Below, piece after piece: positions 34,801-43,190 of a stretch of 64,000 nucleotides of DNA (its first letter is position 1; the number at the start of each line of letters is the position of its first letter). The notes under the pieces were generated by a model. It saw only the letters and a program-made list of their open reading frames with translations. It was not told where the DNA came from and made no database searches. Origin of the DNA: Ornithinimicrobium flavum (GTDB taxonomy: Bacteria > Actinomycetota > Actinomycetes > Actinomycetales > Dermatophilaceae); contig NZ_CP038213.1 in NCBI RefSeq assembly GCF_004526345.1, positions 2,976,001 through 3,040,000 of the forward strand. Reading direction: 5' to 3'. Made by a program: the position numbers and the translations under genes.

Positions 34801-35144
34801 CTACTTCCTCCAGGCTGGACGCGATGCATCGGATCGGCCGGGCCCTGGCAGATCCGACGCGGGCTCGGATCCTGCTGTCGCTGCTCGAACGGCCTGCCTA
34901 TCCCGCTGGACTTGCCGAGGACCTCGGCCTGACGCGGCCCAACGTGTCCAACCACCTGACCTGTCTGCGCGACTGCGGCATCGTCGTGGCCGAACCGCAG
35001 GGACGACAGACCCTCTACGCGATCGCCGACCCGCACCTCACCAACGCGCTGCTCGCGCTGGTCGAGGTGACCCTCGCCGTGAACGAGGACGCCCCGTGCC
35101 TGGATCCGCAGTGCCCCGTCGCCGGCTGCGAGGTCAGCCGGTGA
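34794..35144 (+). CDS. cmtR: CmtR-type ArsR/SmtB metal sensor
   Basis: A 116-residue winged-helix repressor starting with GTG. ALADPTRARILLSLLE and the recognition helix LGLTRPNVSNHL are typical of ArsR/SmtB. The pair of Cys in NHLTCLRDCG matches the Cd(II)/Pb(II) ligands Cys57 and Cys61 of Mycobacterium CmtR. A third Cys in EDAPCLDPQC corresponds to Cys102. It should leave DNA when cadmium or lead binds. It overlaps the transporter gene by GTGA, forming a two-gene resistance operon. Confidence 0.88.
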   Translation: MLTTSSRLDAMHRIGRALADPTRARILLSLLERPAYPAGLAEDLGLTRPNVSNHLTCLRDCGIVVAEPQGRQTLYAIADPHLTNALLALVEVTLAVNEDAPCLDPQCPVAGCEVSR

Positions 35145-35737
35145 TCCTCACCACGGTCCTGCAGGCGATCGGGCTGTTCATGGCCACCAACATCGATGAC
35201 ATCATCATTCTTTCTCTGTTCTTCGCCCGAGGCGCCGGCCAACGAGGCACCACCACCCGGATCGCGCTGGGGCAGTACCTGGGGTTCGTCGGGATCCTCG
35301 GTGCTGCGCTGCTGGTCGCCTGGGGGGCCGGGCTGGTCCTGCCGTCCAGCGCCATTCCCTACTTCGGGCTCATCCCCCTGGCGCTCGGTATCTGGGCGGC
35401 GTGGCAGGCATGGCGAGGCGACGGTGACGACGACGACGAGAAGGTCGAGGGCAAGAAGGTCGGCATCCTGACTGTCGCCGCGGTCACCTTCGCCAACGGC
35501 GGAGACAACATCGGCGTCTACGTCCCGGTGTTCCTGAACGTCAGCACGGCAACCGTGGTCATCTTCTGCGTCGTGTTCCTGCTGCTCGTCGGCGTGCTGG
35601 TCCTTCTCGCCAGGTATGTCGCCACCCGCAGGCCTATCGCCGAGGTGCTCGAGCGATGGGAACACGTGCTCTTCCCGATCGTCCTGATCGGCCTCGGCAT
35701 AGCCATCCTCGTCAGCGGCGGCGCATTCGGACTCTGA
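35141..35737 (+). CDS. cadD: CadD-family cadmium resistance transporter
   Basis: A 198-residue inner-membrane protein with five or six helices. The N-terminal TTVLQAIGLFMATNIDDIII and the mid-protein TFANGGDNIGVYVPVF are the two signature motifs of CadD-family transporters, each with the conserved Asp pair or Asp-Asn. An acidic loop GDGDDDDEK lies between. It would export Cd(II). It begins with GTG within the cmtR stop, so both are made from one transcript controlled by CmtR. Confidence 0.9.
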   Translation: MILTTVLQAIGLFMATNIDDIIILSLFFARGAGQRGTTTRIALGQYLGFVGILGAALLVAWGAGLVLPSSAIPYFGLIPLALGIWAAWQAWRGDGDDDDEKVEGKKVGILTVAAVTFANGGDNIGVYVPVFLNVSTATVVIFCVVFLLLVGVLVLLARYVATRRPIAEVLERWEHVLFPIVLIGLGIAILVSGGAFGL

Positions 35738-35922
35738 CAAACCGGGACCCTACGAAGCGCCGAACGACGGAGCGTGACGCCTCCCATTCCGGGCGCCTGA
35801 CCTGCGGGGCGTCGCCTGCTTCGGGCCAGCTATAAGGACTGGTTCCGATAGGGCTGTCCACCAGTATAGTATGTCGTTGGCACGATAGAAACCCGTGTAG
35901 TAGCGACTCACCGGAGACGCCC

Positions 35923-36381
35923 GTGGACACCACAGCAAGCAACGTCCCCAGCGTTGGAGACGCGCCCAAAACGGCTCGCAGATCGGGGCAGAAGGTCGTC
36001 TGCGGATGGTGCCGGACAGAAGTGCCCGTTCCTCCCCGCGGGCGCGTCCCGAAGTGGTGCTCCAGCTCCTGCCGCCACCGCGCGTGGGAGCAACGGCGTG
36101 CGGCCGACGCTGGTCTCGCCGCAGTCGAAGTCGTCGACCGCGTGGTCGAGGTGGTGAGAGTCGAGAAGGTCGTCGAGGAGCGTCGCGTGCAAGTGCCTGT
36201 TCCCCGGTCCCCTCGGTCGACTAGGGAGTGGGTCGACGTCCTGAACCGACTCGACTGGGCGCTGCAGACCAACCGTCTGGAACTCGACGACCTGGCCGAG
36301 ATAGAGCCGGCCCTGGCTCGAGTTATCGCCGCCTACCGTGCTCGGAGCGACAAACTGCACCTGCGTCGGGGCCGTCGCTGA
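35923..36381 (+). CDS. Hypothetical protein with N-terminal zinc finger
   Basis: A 152-residue protein from GTG 35923. The N-terminus has VCGWCRTEVP and, 15 residues on, WCSSSCRHRAWEQR, a CxxC...CxxxC zinc-binding arrangement of the kind that recognises DNA or protein. A Val/Glu-rich heptad-like stretch (residues about 65-95) suggests a coiled coil. The last 50 residues form helices (VLNRLDWALQTNRLELDDLA). No family name is given. It stands alone between the cadmium module and VapBC. Confidence 0.6.
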   Translation: MDTTASNVPSVGDAPKTARRSGQKVVCGWCRTEVPVPPRGRVPKWCSSSCRHRAWEQRRAADAGLAAVEVVDRVVEVVRVEKVVEERRVQVPVPRSPRSTREWVDVLNRLDWALQTNRLELDDLAEIEPALARVIAAYRARSDKLHLRRGRR

Positions 36382-36528
36382 CTCCTTCAAGCACGGGACA
36401 ACGCCGACGTCGTCATTGCCGAAGCTACGACGTGCAGCCACACGTCGCTCGCCACCGGGCGCAAGCCCGTCAAACAGATTGCCGCGCAGGTGTGTCAAAC
36501 GGGCGCAATGCCGCGGCCAGGCTTAGCC

Positions 36529-36939
36529 TCAAGGGCGGAGGCGCTCGGTGTGCTGACCGGTCAGTTCCTCGATGAGCTCGAAGTCCTTGTCGAGGTGCAG
36601 CACCGTCAGACCCGCGAGCTCAGCGGTAGCGGCGATGAGCAGGTCCGGGATTGACGGGGCCCGGTGACGGCCCCTGTCAGCCAGCAGCAGCTGGACCTCG
36701 AGGGCTCGGTCCTCGATCGCGGGTGTCAGGTACTCGACCGGCATCATCGAGATCGGCGGGGTGCCGAACACCGACCGCGCGTCCGCGGCGGTCCGCGCCG
36801 AGTAACCAACCTCTAGTCTGGTCATGGTGGTGATCCGGACGAGCCCTCGTTCGATCCGCCCAGCCCACTCGGCGGCGTCGGGACTGGCGCCCAATCGGAC
36901 CAAGGCGGACTTGTCAATCAGCCAGTCAGTCACCGCCAC
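36529..36939 (-). CDS. vapC: VapC-like PIN-domain toxin
   Basis: A 136-residue PIN-domain ribonuclease. The acidic residues are visible in [13 protein letters not shown] (first Asp), TRLEVGYSA (Glu), and [15 protein letters not shown] (Asp) with HLDKDFELI as the final Asp region. These chelate Mg and cut RNA, commonly tRNA or rRNA, when the antitoxin is lost. The start overlaps the vapB stop by 10 bases. A 147-bp gap with no gene separates it from the zinc-finger gene. Confidence 0.88.
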   Translation of the reverse strand: MAVTDWLIDKSALVRLGASPDAAEWAGRIERGLVRITTMTRLEVGYSARTAADARSVFGTPPISMMPVEYLTPAIEDRALEVQLLLADRGRHRAPSIPDLLIAATAELAGLTVLHLDKDFELIEELTGQHTERLRP

Positions 36940-37151
36940 GCTTCGTCCATCGTCTGGTGGTCGGTGAGGTCGGCGAACCTGTCCGCGAAGGCACGGAGAA
37001 CCTCGACGGAGACGGGCGCGCTCGCGGTGGCGGCGTCCGAGGCCAAGCGTCTGCGGATGTACTCGGCCCTGGAGAGCCCGAGTCGGGCCGCATGGGCATC
37101 CACGCCGGCCAGCACCGCCTCAGGAACATCGCGAATCAGCACGTCAGCCAT
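36930..37151 (-). CDS. vapB: VapB-like antitoxin
   Basis: A 73-residue antitoxin with a ribbon-helix-helix start, [20 protein letters not shown] and then [14 protein letters not shown]. The acidic C-terminus ([12 protein letters not shown]) would plug the toxin active site. ATG 37151 has AGGAGGT 7 bases upstream; a GTG at 37160 is too close to that site. A palindromic operator lies just upstream. Confidence 0.85.
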   Translation of the reverse strand: MADVLIRDVPEAVLAGVDAHAARLGLSRAEYIRRRLASDAATASAPVSVEVLRAFADRFADLTDHQTMDEAWR

Positions 37152-37166
37152 GCGCACCACCTCCTA

Positions 37167-37182
37167 GATATCCGATGATATC
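37167..37182. promoter_or_regulatory. vapBC operator
   Basis: GATATC-cgat-GATATC: two identical palindromic half-sites 16 bases before the vapB start, overlapping the expected promoter. Autoregulation by the VapBC complex is the norm for this family. Confidence 0.5.
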
Positions 37183-37254
37183 AGCAGCCGCCCTCGCCCA
37201 TTCGTTTCACCGTGCTCAGTGTCCCATCTGGGCGGAACCGACATAGTGGGCGAC

Positions 37255-38178
37255 CTATACGCCGGCGACGTAGGCGGTGAGGAAGTGGACGCCGTGGCGG
37301 TCGAGGTTGCCGCGGGCCCTGTCGTAATGCTCGGTGGTCCTGGGGTCAGCATGACGGGCCAGGATCTGGGCGTCACGCAGGGGCACGCCGGCGTCCAGGG
37401 CGTTGGTGATGGCGGCGTGCCGAAGCGAGTGAGGGCTGATGTGCCGAGGGATCCGCGCGGTCTTCGCGATGCGCTGCACCATCCGGTAGACGTCACGACG
37501 GTCGATCGGCCTGCCCGAGACTGGGCGCAGCACCAGTCGCCCGGTGGTGCGCTCACCGCGGCAGGCCTCCAGGACCCGCAGGACGGGGACCGTCAGCGGC
37601 ATGGTGGCCGGCTTGTTGCCCTTGCCGACCAGGTGCAGCACCCGGTGGCCCCGCAGCACGTCGGCGTAGTCCTCGATCCGCACGGCTGCCGCCTCGGAGG
37701 CGCGCAGCGCGTTGATCCCGAGCAGGTAGGCCAGTGCGCCGTGGTGGACGGTGACGGTCTGGGCGACCTGGAGGAAGCGGATCAACTCCAACCGGTCCAG
37801 GCCCTGGGTGCGGGACTCGTCCCGGTGGACCTTCGGAAGCCGGGCGTAGACGGCCGGGTCGGCGGGGATGGTGCCGTCGATGTGCGCGAACCGGAAGTAT
37901 CCCCGGACGGCGTGCATCATCGTGTTGACCGAGGAATCCATCAGGCCGGCATCCCCGAGCTCGCGGATGTAGAGCTCGACGTGCGCACGCTGTATCCCGA
38001 CCAGTGGGTCCAACCCGTTGGCCCCGCACCAGGTGAACCAGCGGCACAGCTGTGCCCGGTACAGGGCGTGAGTCGCTCCGGAGTAGCGAGCCAAGAACGA
38101 GACCGCCGCAAGCTGTGCGGGGCTCATCGAGGACGGCTGGAACGGCAGTGTCGCCGTGGAGCTGGTCGTGGTGGACAT
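37255..38178 (-). CDS. Tyrosine recombinase, copy A
   Basis: A 307-residue XerC/D-like recombinase. The N-terminal core-binding domain spans about residues 20-110 (FTWCGANGLDPLVG; LMDSSVNTMMHAVRGYFRF). The catalytic domain has the first Arg in GINALRASEAAAV, Lys in LVGKGNKPA, ISPHSLRHAAITNALD (HxxR), and ILARHADPRTTEHYDRARG with second His and Tyr nucleophile. GCAGGAGG precedes the ATG. A near-identical copy, about 17 differences by eye, lies at 45585 in the same orientation. The divergent gene and the intervening DNA are duplicated with it. Confidence 0.9.
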   Translation of the reverse strand: MSTTTSSTATLPFQPSSMSPAQLAAVSFLARYSGATHALYRAQLCRWFTWCGANGLDPLVGIQRAHVELYIRELGDAGLMDSSVNTMMHAVRGYFRFAHIDGTIPADPAVYARLPKVHRDESRTQGLDRLELIRFLQVAQTVTVHHGALAYLLGINALRASEAAAVRIEDYADVLRGHRVLHLVGKGNKPATMPLTVPVLRVLEACRGERTTGRLVLRPVSGRPIDRRDVYRMVQRIAKTARIPRHISPHSLRHAAITNALDAGVPLRDAQILARHADPRTTEHYDRARGNLDRHGVHFLTAYVAGV

Positions 38179-38207
38179 GGTCGCCTCCTGCGGCGACCTC
38201 GTTGCGC

Positions 38208-38291
38208 CACTGTCGACGCCCGCCGCCAGCGCGGACGAGGCACTGACCCCAACGACGCTACGCCGAAGACAGGACCCGCCCGGCGATGAGA
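38208..38291 (+). repeat. Recurring recombinase-associated site, copy A
   Basis: Lies between recombinase A and its divergent partner. The shared blocks are CCCGCCGCCAGCGCG, then ACGACGCTACGCCG, then CAGGACCCGCC. The same blocks recur at 46538, 53191 (no recombinase beside it) and in weaker form at 56730. It is a candidate attachment site for the recombinase. Confidence 0.5.
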
Positions 38292-38362
38292 CATGCCACG
38301 AACCCCAGGCGACCGTTCTCGTCAAACAGACCAGCAGGCTGAGGGGCATAGGGTCGGTCGGC

Positions 38363-38965
38363 ATGGACACCGACCAGCCAGGTCTCTTTCAGCTGCCCGA
38401 CCATAAACGACAGGTCCCTGCCCAGCCACCGCAGCGCGGGAAGAACCGGCAGGTGTGGGAGCTGACCGCGACCGCGGAGGTCACCATCACTGATGCTTCT
38501 GCCCTGCAGGCGGCGGCCCGGGCGGACGAGGGCGTCGTGATCACCGCCTCCGGCGCTGACCTCGGCGTCGACGACGCCCAGCCTGAGGAACCGCATACCG
38601 CGCCCAGCGATGACGCCTTCGATGCACTTGCCTGGCTGATCTGGCCCAGTCACGGACTGGAGGGGGCGCTCGAGGCCGGCGCCCTGAGGATCCTGTCGGT
38701 GGAGAGCGAGGCCAAGGCCGACTCTGTCGATCACGGGACGGCCACGTGGAGCGTCACGGCCAAGCTCACTGACGTGGAGGCACTGCGCCGGTTGGCCGCC
38801 CGGGCCTGCCCGGACGAGGCAACGGAGATCTCGGCCAGCCTGGCGATGGCCTGGCAGAGGGCAGCCGACCCGTTTGCGCCGCTGCGCTCAATCGACGGGA
38901 TCACCTGGAAGCCGGGGCGAGTCGTCGTCGAGCACCTCCCCTCCAGGGCTGGCCGGAACTCTTGA
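38363..38965 (+). CDS. Recombinase-partner protein, copy A
   Basis: A 200-residue soluble protein transcribed away from recombinase A. No domain is recognised. It has a short basic N-terminus (MDTDQPGLFQLPDH), then an alpha/beta body: strand-rich VWELTATAEVTITDAS, helix DAFDALAWLIWPSHGLEGAL, and TATWSVTAKLTDVEALRRLA. No ribosome site is present, and CATAGGGT before the ATG suggests a leaderless transcript. A copy at 46692 has kept the same length and frame while diverging, so selection on the protein is likely. It may regulate or assist the recombinase. Confidence 0.65.
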   Translation: MDTDQPGLFQLPDHKRQVPAQPPQRGKNRQVWELTATAEVTITDASALQAAARADEGVVITASGADLGVDDAQPEEPHTAPSDDAFDALAWLIWPSHGLEGALEAGALRILSVESEAKADSVDHGTATWSVTAKLTDVEALRRLAARACPDEATEISASLAMAWQRAADPFAPLRSIDGITWKPGRVVVEHLPSRAGRNS

Positions 38966-39080
38966 GCCAGGCAGAGCTGGACTGCCTCCCTCCTGGTGGG
39001 ACCGCAACTCCACACCTCCTCGCGTCGGTGAGGTGGATCTCCACCGCGCCGTAGCCCTGGACAGATACAGTTCCCGCGAA

Positions 39081-39665
39081 ATGATGGTCACCGATCTGCA
39101 GCACTTCCTCCACCTACCCCTCGACGCACCAGGCCCCGCACGCCGGCTGGCCAAGCAGCTGGGCGACCTCGTCAGGGCGGCCACCGCAGGCGACGCGGGT
39201 ACCGCCTGGGAGAGCGCGCTGCCATGTCGGCGCCGCCCCGGCCATCGTGCCTGCTCGGGCCGGATGGTTTTGCACCGCGACTTCGACGTCTCGGTCCCGA
39301 TCCGCTGGCAGTGCAGCGGCTGCGGGGACCAGGGCCGCATCAGCAAATGGGCCGATTCACCGTTCGACCTGCGCCGTCGACGGCTCGCTCGCGCCGAGCC
39401 AGTCCACCAGATCCTTATCCCCACCGACGTGGCAGCGACGCTGCGCGAGCTGCACCTGCTCGACGTCGACTCTGAACGGTTGGTGTTCCGGATCCATCCC
39501 CACGCCACCGGCAAGGTCGTCTTGCCTGCCACCGAAGATGGACTGGAGGGACTCATCGGGTCCCTCGCAGCCAAAGCCAACCACGAATCTGACCGGGCTC
39601 GCCAGCGGCGACTCGACCTTGCCTTCGAAGCGCTCAACGGTGCAGCCGGCAGCAACGGAGCCTGA
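39081..39665 (+). CDS. Conserved hypothetical protein with Cys/His motif
   Basis: A 194-residue protein from ATG 39081 (MMVTDLQHFLHLPLDAPGPA). The middle has CRRRPGHRAC and WQCSGCGDQGRIS, a possible zinc-binding set around beta strands, followed by FDLRRRR and a basic C-terminal helix (DRARQRRLDLAFEAL). I recall this type of N-terminus in actinobacterial hypothetical proteins but know no function. It ends 3 bases before the next gene, so the two are co-transcribed. Confidence 0.6.
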   Translation: MMVTDLQHFLHLPLDAPGPARRLAKQLGDLVRAATAGDAGTAWESALPCRRRPGHRACSGRMVLHRDFDVSVPIRWQCSGCGDQGRISKWADSPFDLRRRRLARAEPVHQILIPTDVAATLRELHLLDVDSERLVFRIHPHATGKVVLPATEDGLEGLIGSLAAKANHESDRARQRRLDLAFEALNGAAGSNGA

Positions 39666-39668
39666 CCG

Positions 39669-40007
39669 ATGGCCGTCCCCGAGCTCGAAGCGGCGCGAGT
39701 CCATCGCTGGTGCGACCAACGAGTACCCGAGCGCGCCCAGCACCAGGTCCGTCTGGAGTGTCACGTTGGTGACCGACACCTGACCATCGTCGAGCGGCGC
39801 GCGCCCTGGCGCGAGGACTTCGGACCCGAATGGACCAGCCTGCCCATCGCGCGCCTGCGATACACCGCAAGGGACAAGGCCTGGACCCTGTACTGGCGGG
39901 ACCGCAACCTCCGCTTCCACCTCTACGACCGCGTCGGGCCCTCAAGCACCACCGAGGACCTCCTCGACGAGATAGACCGCGACCCCACCCACATCTTCTG
40001 GGGCTGA
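39669..40007 (+). CDS. DUF3024-family protein
   Basis: A 112-residue protein with the DUF3024 pattern: ECHVGDRHLTIVERRAPW at the start, ARLRYTARDKAWTLYWRDRN in the middle and DLLDEIDRDPTHIFWG at the end. The family is small, widespread in actinobacteria and of unknown role. It follows the previous gene by 3 bases with a GGAG ribosome site inside it. Between this gene and the ISL3 element at 40117 no gene is visible. Confidence 0.75.
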   Translation: MAVPELEAARVHRWCDQRVPERAQHQVRLECHVGDRHLTIVERRAPWREDFGPEWTSLPIARLRYTARDKAWTLYWRDRNLRFHLYDRVGPSSTTEDLLDEIDRDPTHIFWG

Positions 40008-40993
40008 CGACCTCGTAGCCAAGCCCCCTCCGCCAGTGACCGATCAAGCGAGTCCTTACACCCACAGACGGACTTCAACAGGGCCCACAGATGGCGAAAC
40101 GCGGCGGAGGGAAACGGGCTCTTCACAGTTGAGGGTGTAGAGGGCGCTGGCGCGTCGGTCACGGGGTAGACGTCGAGGTCTTCCGATGATGGAGGTTCCT
40201 ACGCCGCCCATCCGAAAGACCTCGACATGTCCGACGCTACCTTCACGCGCCCCGACCTGACTACCTTCGCCGGCCTGGACGACCTGGGTCTGGTGGTCAC
40301 CGGCCAGCTGCTCAAGCCTGACCGTGCGGTGCTGGCCTGCCGGGTCCTCGAGCCGGACGACTGGTGCAAGCGGTGCGGCTGCCATGGCGTTCCGCGGGAC
40401 ACCGTGACCCGACAGCTGGCGCACGAGCCGTTCGGGTGGCGTCCCACCACACTGTTGCTCACCATCCGACGCTACCGGTGCACCGAGTGCAGCCACGTGT
40501 GGCGTCAGGACACCACGGCCGCGGCCGAGCCACGGGCGAAGATCTCCCGCGCCGGGCTGCGGTGGGGCCTGGTCGCGATCGTGGTCGGCCACCTGTCGAT
40601 GTCCCGGGTCGCCGAGGGCCTGGCGGTGTCGTGGAACACCGCCAACGACGCGGTCCTGGCCGAAGGACAGCGGCTGCTCATCGCCGACCCGACCCGGCTG
40701 GATGGCGTCCGTGTCTTAGGCGTGGATGAGCACGTCTGGCGGCACACTCGGCGTGGTGACAAGTACGTCACCGTGATCATCGACCTCACCCCGGTCCGCG
40801 ACGGCACCGGCCCCTCCCGCCTGCTGGACGTCGTCGAGGGGAGGTCCAAGGCAGCGTTCAAGGACTGGCTCGCGCAGCGGGACCAGGCCTGGCGCGACGG
40901 GATCGAGGCCGTGGCCATGGATGGGTTCGCCGGCTTCAAAACCGCCACCACCGAGGAGCTGCCCGAGGCTGTGACGGTCATGGATCCATTTCA

Positions 40994-42480
40994 GGCTCTT
41001 CCCAGTTGCGGTGGGGGTAGGGGTGTGACGCGCCGGGCGAGGCAGGTGCCGGGCTGAGAAGGGTCGAGGCCCTCAAGATCGGAGGCGACCAAGCACTCCG
41101 AAGACCTCGAGGACCTCGACGATGGACAACCCTACGTCGTGCTGCGCTGCGCTCGGCGCACACAGCGCGTACTGCGACAACTGCGACCTGCTGGTGGGCC
41201 TGGACGGCTATCACGTCCTGGACGTGGCGCGCGGCCCGGACGGGCTGGTGGTGAGGGTGGAGTCACCGCCGGGTCCGGTCGGGTGCCCGGACTGCGGAGT
41301 GCGCGCGGCCTCGCGAGGTCGGCGCGAGCACCGGTTGGTCGACATCCCGGCGTTCGGGACGCCGGTGCGGCTGGTCTGGGCGAAGCGGACCTGGGCCTGC
41401 CGGGAGGCGTCGTGCCCGAGGCGCTCGTTCACCGAGACCGACGAGACCTTGGCTCCACCACGCTCGACGTGGACGACCAGGGCGAGGTCCTGGGCGGTCG
41501 GGCAGCTGCGCCGTGAGCACGCCACCGTGCACGGCCTGGCCCGCCAGCTGGGCCTGGGGTGGGACACCGTCTGGTCCGGGATCGAGCCGATCCTGACGGC
41601 CGCAGCAGCCGACGAGACCCGCTTCGCGGGCGTGCAGACCTTAGGCGTGGATGAGCACGTGTGGCACCACGTCTCGACGAAGGCGCCCGAGGACGGTGGA
41701 CGCGGACCGAAGGAGCTGACCGGGATGGTGGACCTGACGACCGATGAGAACGGGCAGGTCAGGGCACGTCTGCTGGACCTGGTACCGGGCCGCTCGAAGA
41801 AGGCGTACGCCGACTGGCTCACCGCACGGGGCCACGCCTTCACCGCCAGCGTCAAGGTCGCCACGCTCGACCCGTTCCACGGGTACAAGGCCGCCATCGA
41901 CGACGAGTTGGCCGAGGCGACCGCTGTGCTCGACGTCTTCCATGTCGTCGCCCTGGGGACGAAGTGCGTGGACGAGGTCAGACGGCGGGTGCAGCAGGCG
42001 ACCACCGGTCACCGCGGCCGCAAGGGCGACCCGCTGTACGGCATCCAGAACATCCTGCGCGCCGGCGAGGAGAATCTCACCGACAAGCAGCGCGCCCGGA
42101 TCGAGCGGGCGTTCGCCGCCAACGAGGCCCACGAGGTGGTCGACCTGACCTGGCAGTGCGCCCAGCAGTTGCGCGCCGCGTACAAGCAGACCGAGAAGGC
42201 CGAGGGCCGCAAGCTCGCCGAGCGCATCATCGCCTCGTTCCCCTCCTGCCCGATTCCCGAGGTCGCCCGGCTCGGCCGCACCCTGCGCAAGTGGAGAGAG
42301 GCGTTCCTGGCCTACTTCACCACCGGGGCCACGAATGGCGGGACGGAGGCCATCAATGGACTGGTCGAGCTGCACCGTCGCCTGGCTCGAGGCTTCAAGA
42401 ACCGATCCAACTACAGGCTCCGCATGCTCCTCATCGGCGGAGGGCTCAACCTATGACCCCCACCGCAACTGGGAAGAGCC
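40994..42480 (+). mobile_element. Nested ISL3-family element
   Basis: A 1,487-bp element with perfect inverted ends of about 25 bases, beginning GGCTCTTCCCAGTTGCGGTG. It is flanked by the 8-base duplication CCATTTCA (40986-40993 and 42481-42488). It appears complete and recently inserted. Confidence 0.94.
41122..42456 (+). CDS. ISL3-family transposase (nested element)
   Basis: A 444-residue intact transposase. It has an N-terminal zinc ribbon (CPDCGVRAASRG...CREASCPRR), a helix-turn-helix, TLGVDEHVWHHV (first Asp), KVATLDPFHGY (second Asp), VLDVFHVVALG, and the C-terminal NGGTEAINGLVELHRRLARG with the catalytic Glu. It differs strongly in sequence from the ISL3 transposase it interrupts, so it is another member of the family. 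Length is usual for the family. Confidence 0.92.
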   Translation: MDNPTSCCAALGAHSAYCDNCDLLVGLDGYHVLDVARGPDGLVVRVESPPGPVGCPDCGVRAASRGRREHRLVDIPAFGTPVRLVWAKRTWACREASCPRRSFTETDETLAPPRSTWTTRARSWAVGQLRREHATVHGLARQLGLGWDTVWSGIEPILTAAAADETRFAGVQTLGVDEHVWHHVSTKAPEDGGRGPKELTGMVDLTTDENGQVRARLLDLVPGRSKKAYADWLTARGHAFTASVKVATLDPFHGYKAAIDDELAEATAVLDVFHVVALGTKCVDEVRRRVQQATTGHRGRKGDPLYGIQNILRAGEENLTDKQRARIERAFAANEAHEVVDLTWQCAQQLRAAYKQTEKAEGRKLAERIIASFPSCPIPEVARLGRTLRKWREAFLAYFTTGATNGGTEAINGLVELHRRLARGFKNRSNYRLRMLLIGGGLNL

Positions 42481-43062
42481 CCATTTCACGTCATCCGGTT
42501 GGCCGGGGACGCCCTCGATGAGTGCCGCCGTCGCGTGCAGCAGGAGCTGCACGGGCACCGCGGCCGCAAGGGCGACCCCCTCTACTCCGCCCGTCGGACT
42601 CTGCACACCGGCGCCGACCTGCTCACCGACCGTCAGCACGAGCGTCTCGACAGGCTCTTCGCCGGCGATGAGCACGTGCAGGTCGAGGTGACCTGGGGCA
42701 TCTACCAGCGGATGATCCACGCCTACCGCGACCCCGACCGCGCCGGCGGCCGGACCGAGATGAGGTCCGTGATCGACGCCCTGACCGAGGGCGTCCCGGG
42801 GCCGCTGGTCGAGCTGCGCAAGCTCGGCCGCACCCTGGCCCGACGAGCCAGCGACGTTCTGGCCTACTTCGACCGGCCCCGCACCAGCAACGGCCCTACC
42901 GAAGCCGTAAATGGACGGCTCGAGCACCTGCGCGGACTGGCCCTCGGGTTCCGCAACATCACCCACTACATCGCCAGAGCTCTCCTGGAAGCCGGCGGCT
43001 TCAGACCCCAACTACACCCTGGATTGTGAAGAGCCGGGAAACGGCCGAGTGTGCGCACGCTA

Positions 43063-43078
43063 CGCGGCGGTAGGACGC
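43063..43078 (+). repeat. Cassette-boundary motif 1
   Basis: CGCGGCGGTAGGACGC, an exact match to CGCGGCNNNNNGACGC, 20 bases after the IS target duplication. Confidence 0.6.
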
Positions 43079-43190
43079 GCTCCCCGACAGTATCGATCGC
43101 TGGACGGCAGACTCGCTTGCAGTGCCCCGACCTCATCCCGCTCGGTGTCCGCGCCCGAGAAGGCGAGTCCTTCACGGCTACCTTTGTGGC

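Larger units (their letters stand above)
40227..43029 (+). pseudogene. ISL3 transposase interrupted by IS insertion
   Basis: The first 255 codons (40227-40993) match the intact paralogue through VTVMDPF. The rest (42489-43029) resumes at HVIRLAGDAL and ends at LHPGL. The nested element and one 8-base duplication separate them; precise excision would restore the frame. It gives the unspliced reference HVWRHTRRGDK that defines the group II intron boundaries in the other copy. It is non-functional as it stands. Confidence 0.9.
40117..43035 (+). mobile_element. ISL3-family element, copy 2, interrupted by another ISL3
   Basis: The ends GGCTCTTC...GAAGAGCC are flanked by the 8-base duplication GGGAAACG (40109-40116 and 43036-43043). 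It is closely related to the element at 21797 but has no intron. A different 1,487-bp ISL3 element sits inside its transposase gene. Confidence 0.93.

Noticed and set aside
40095..40110. Half boundary motif (ACGCGGCGGAGG) left of the ISL3 copy 2
   Set aside because: The second half is missing or replaced by the IS target duplication, so it was not counted.
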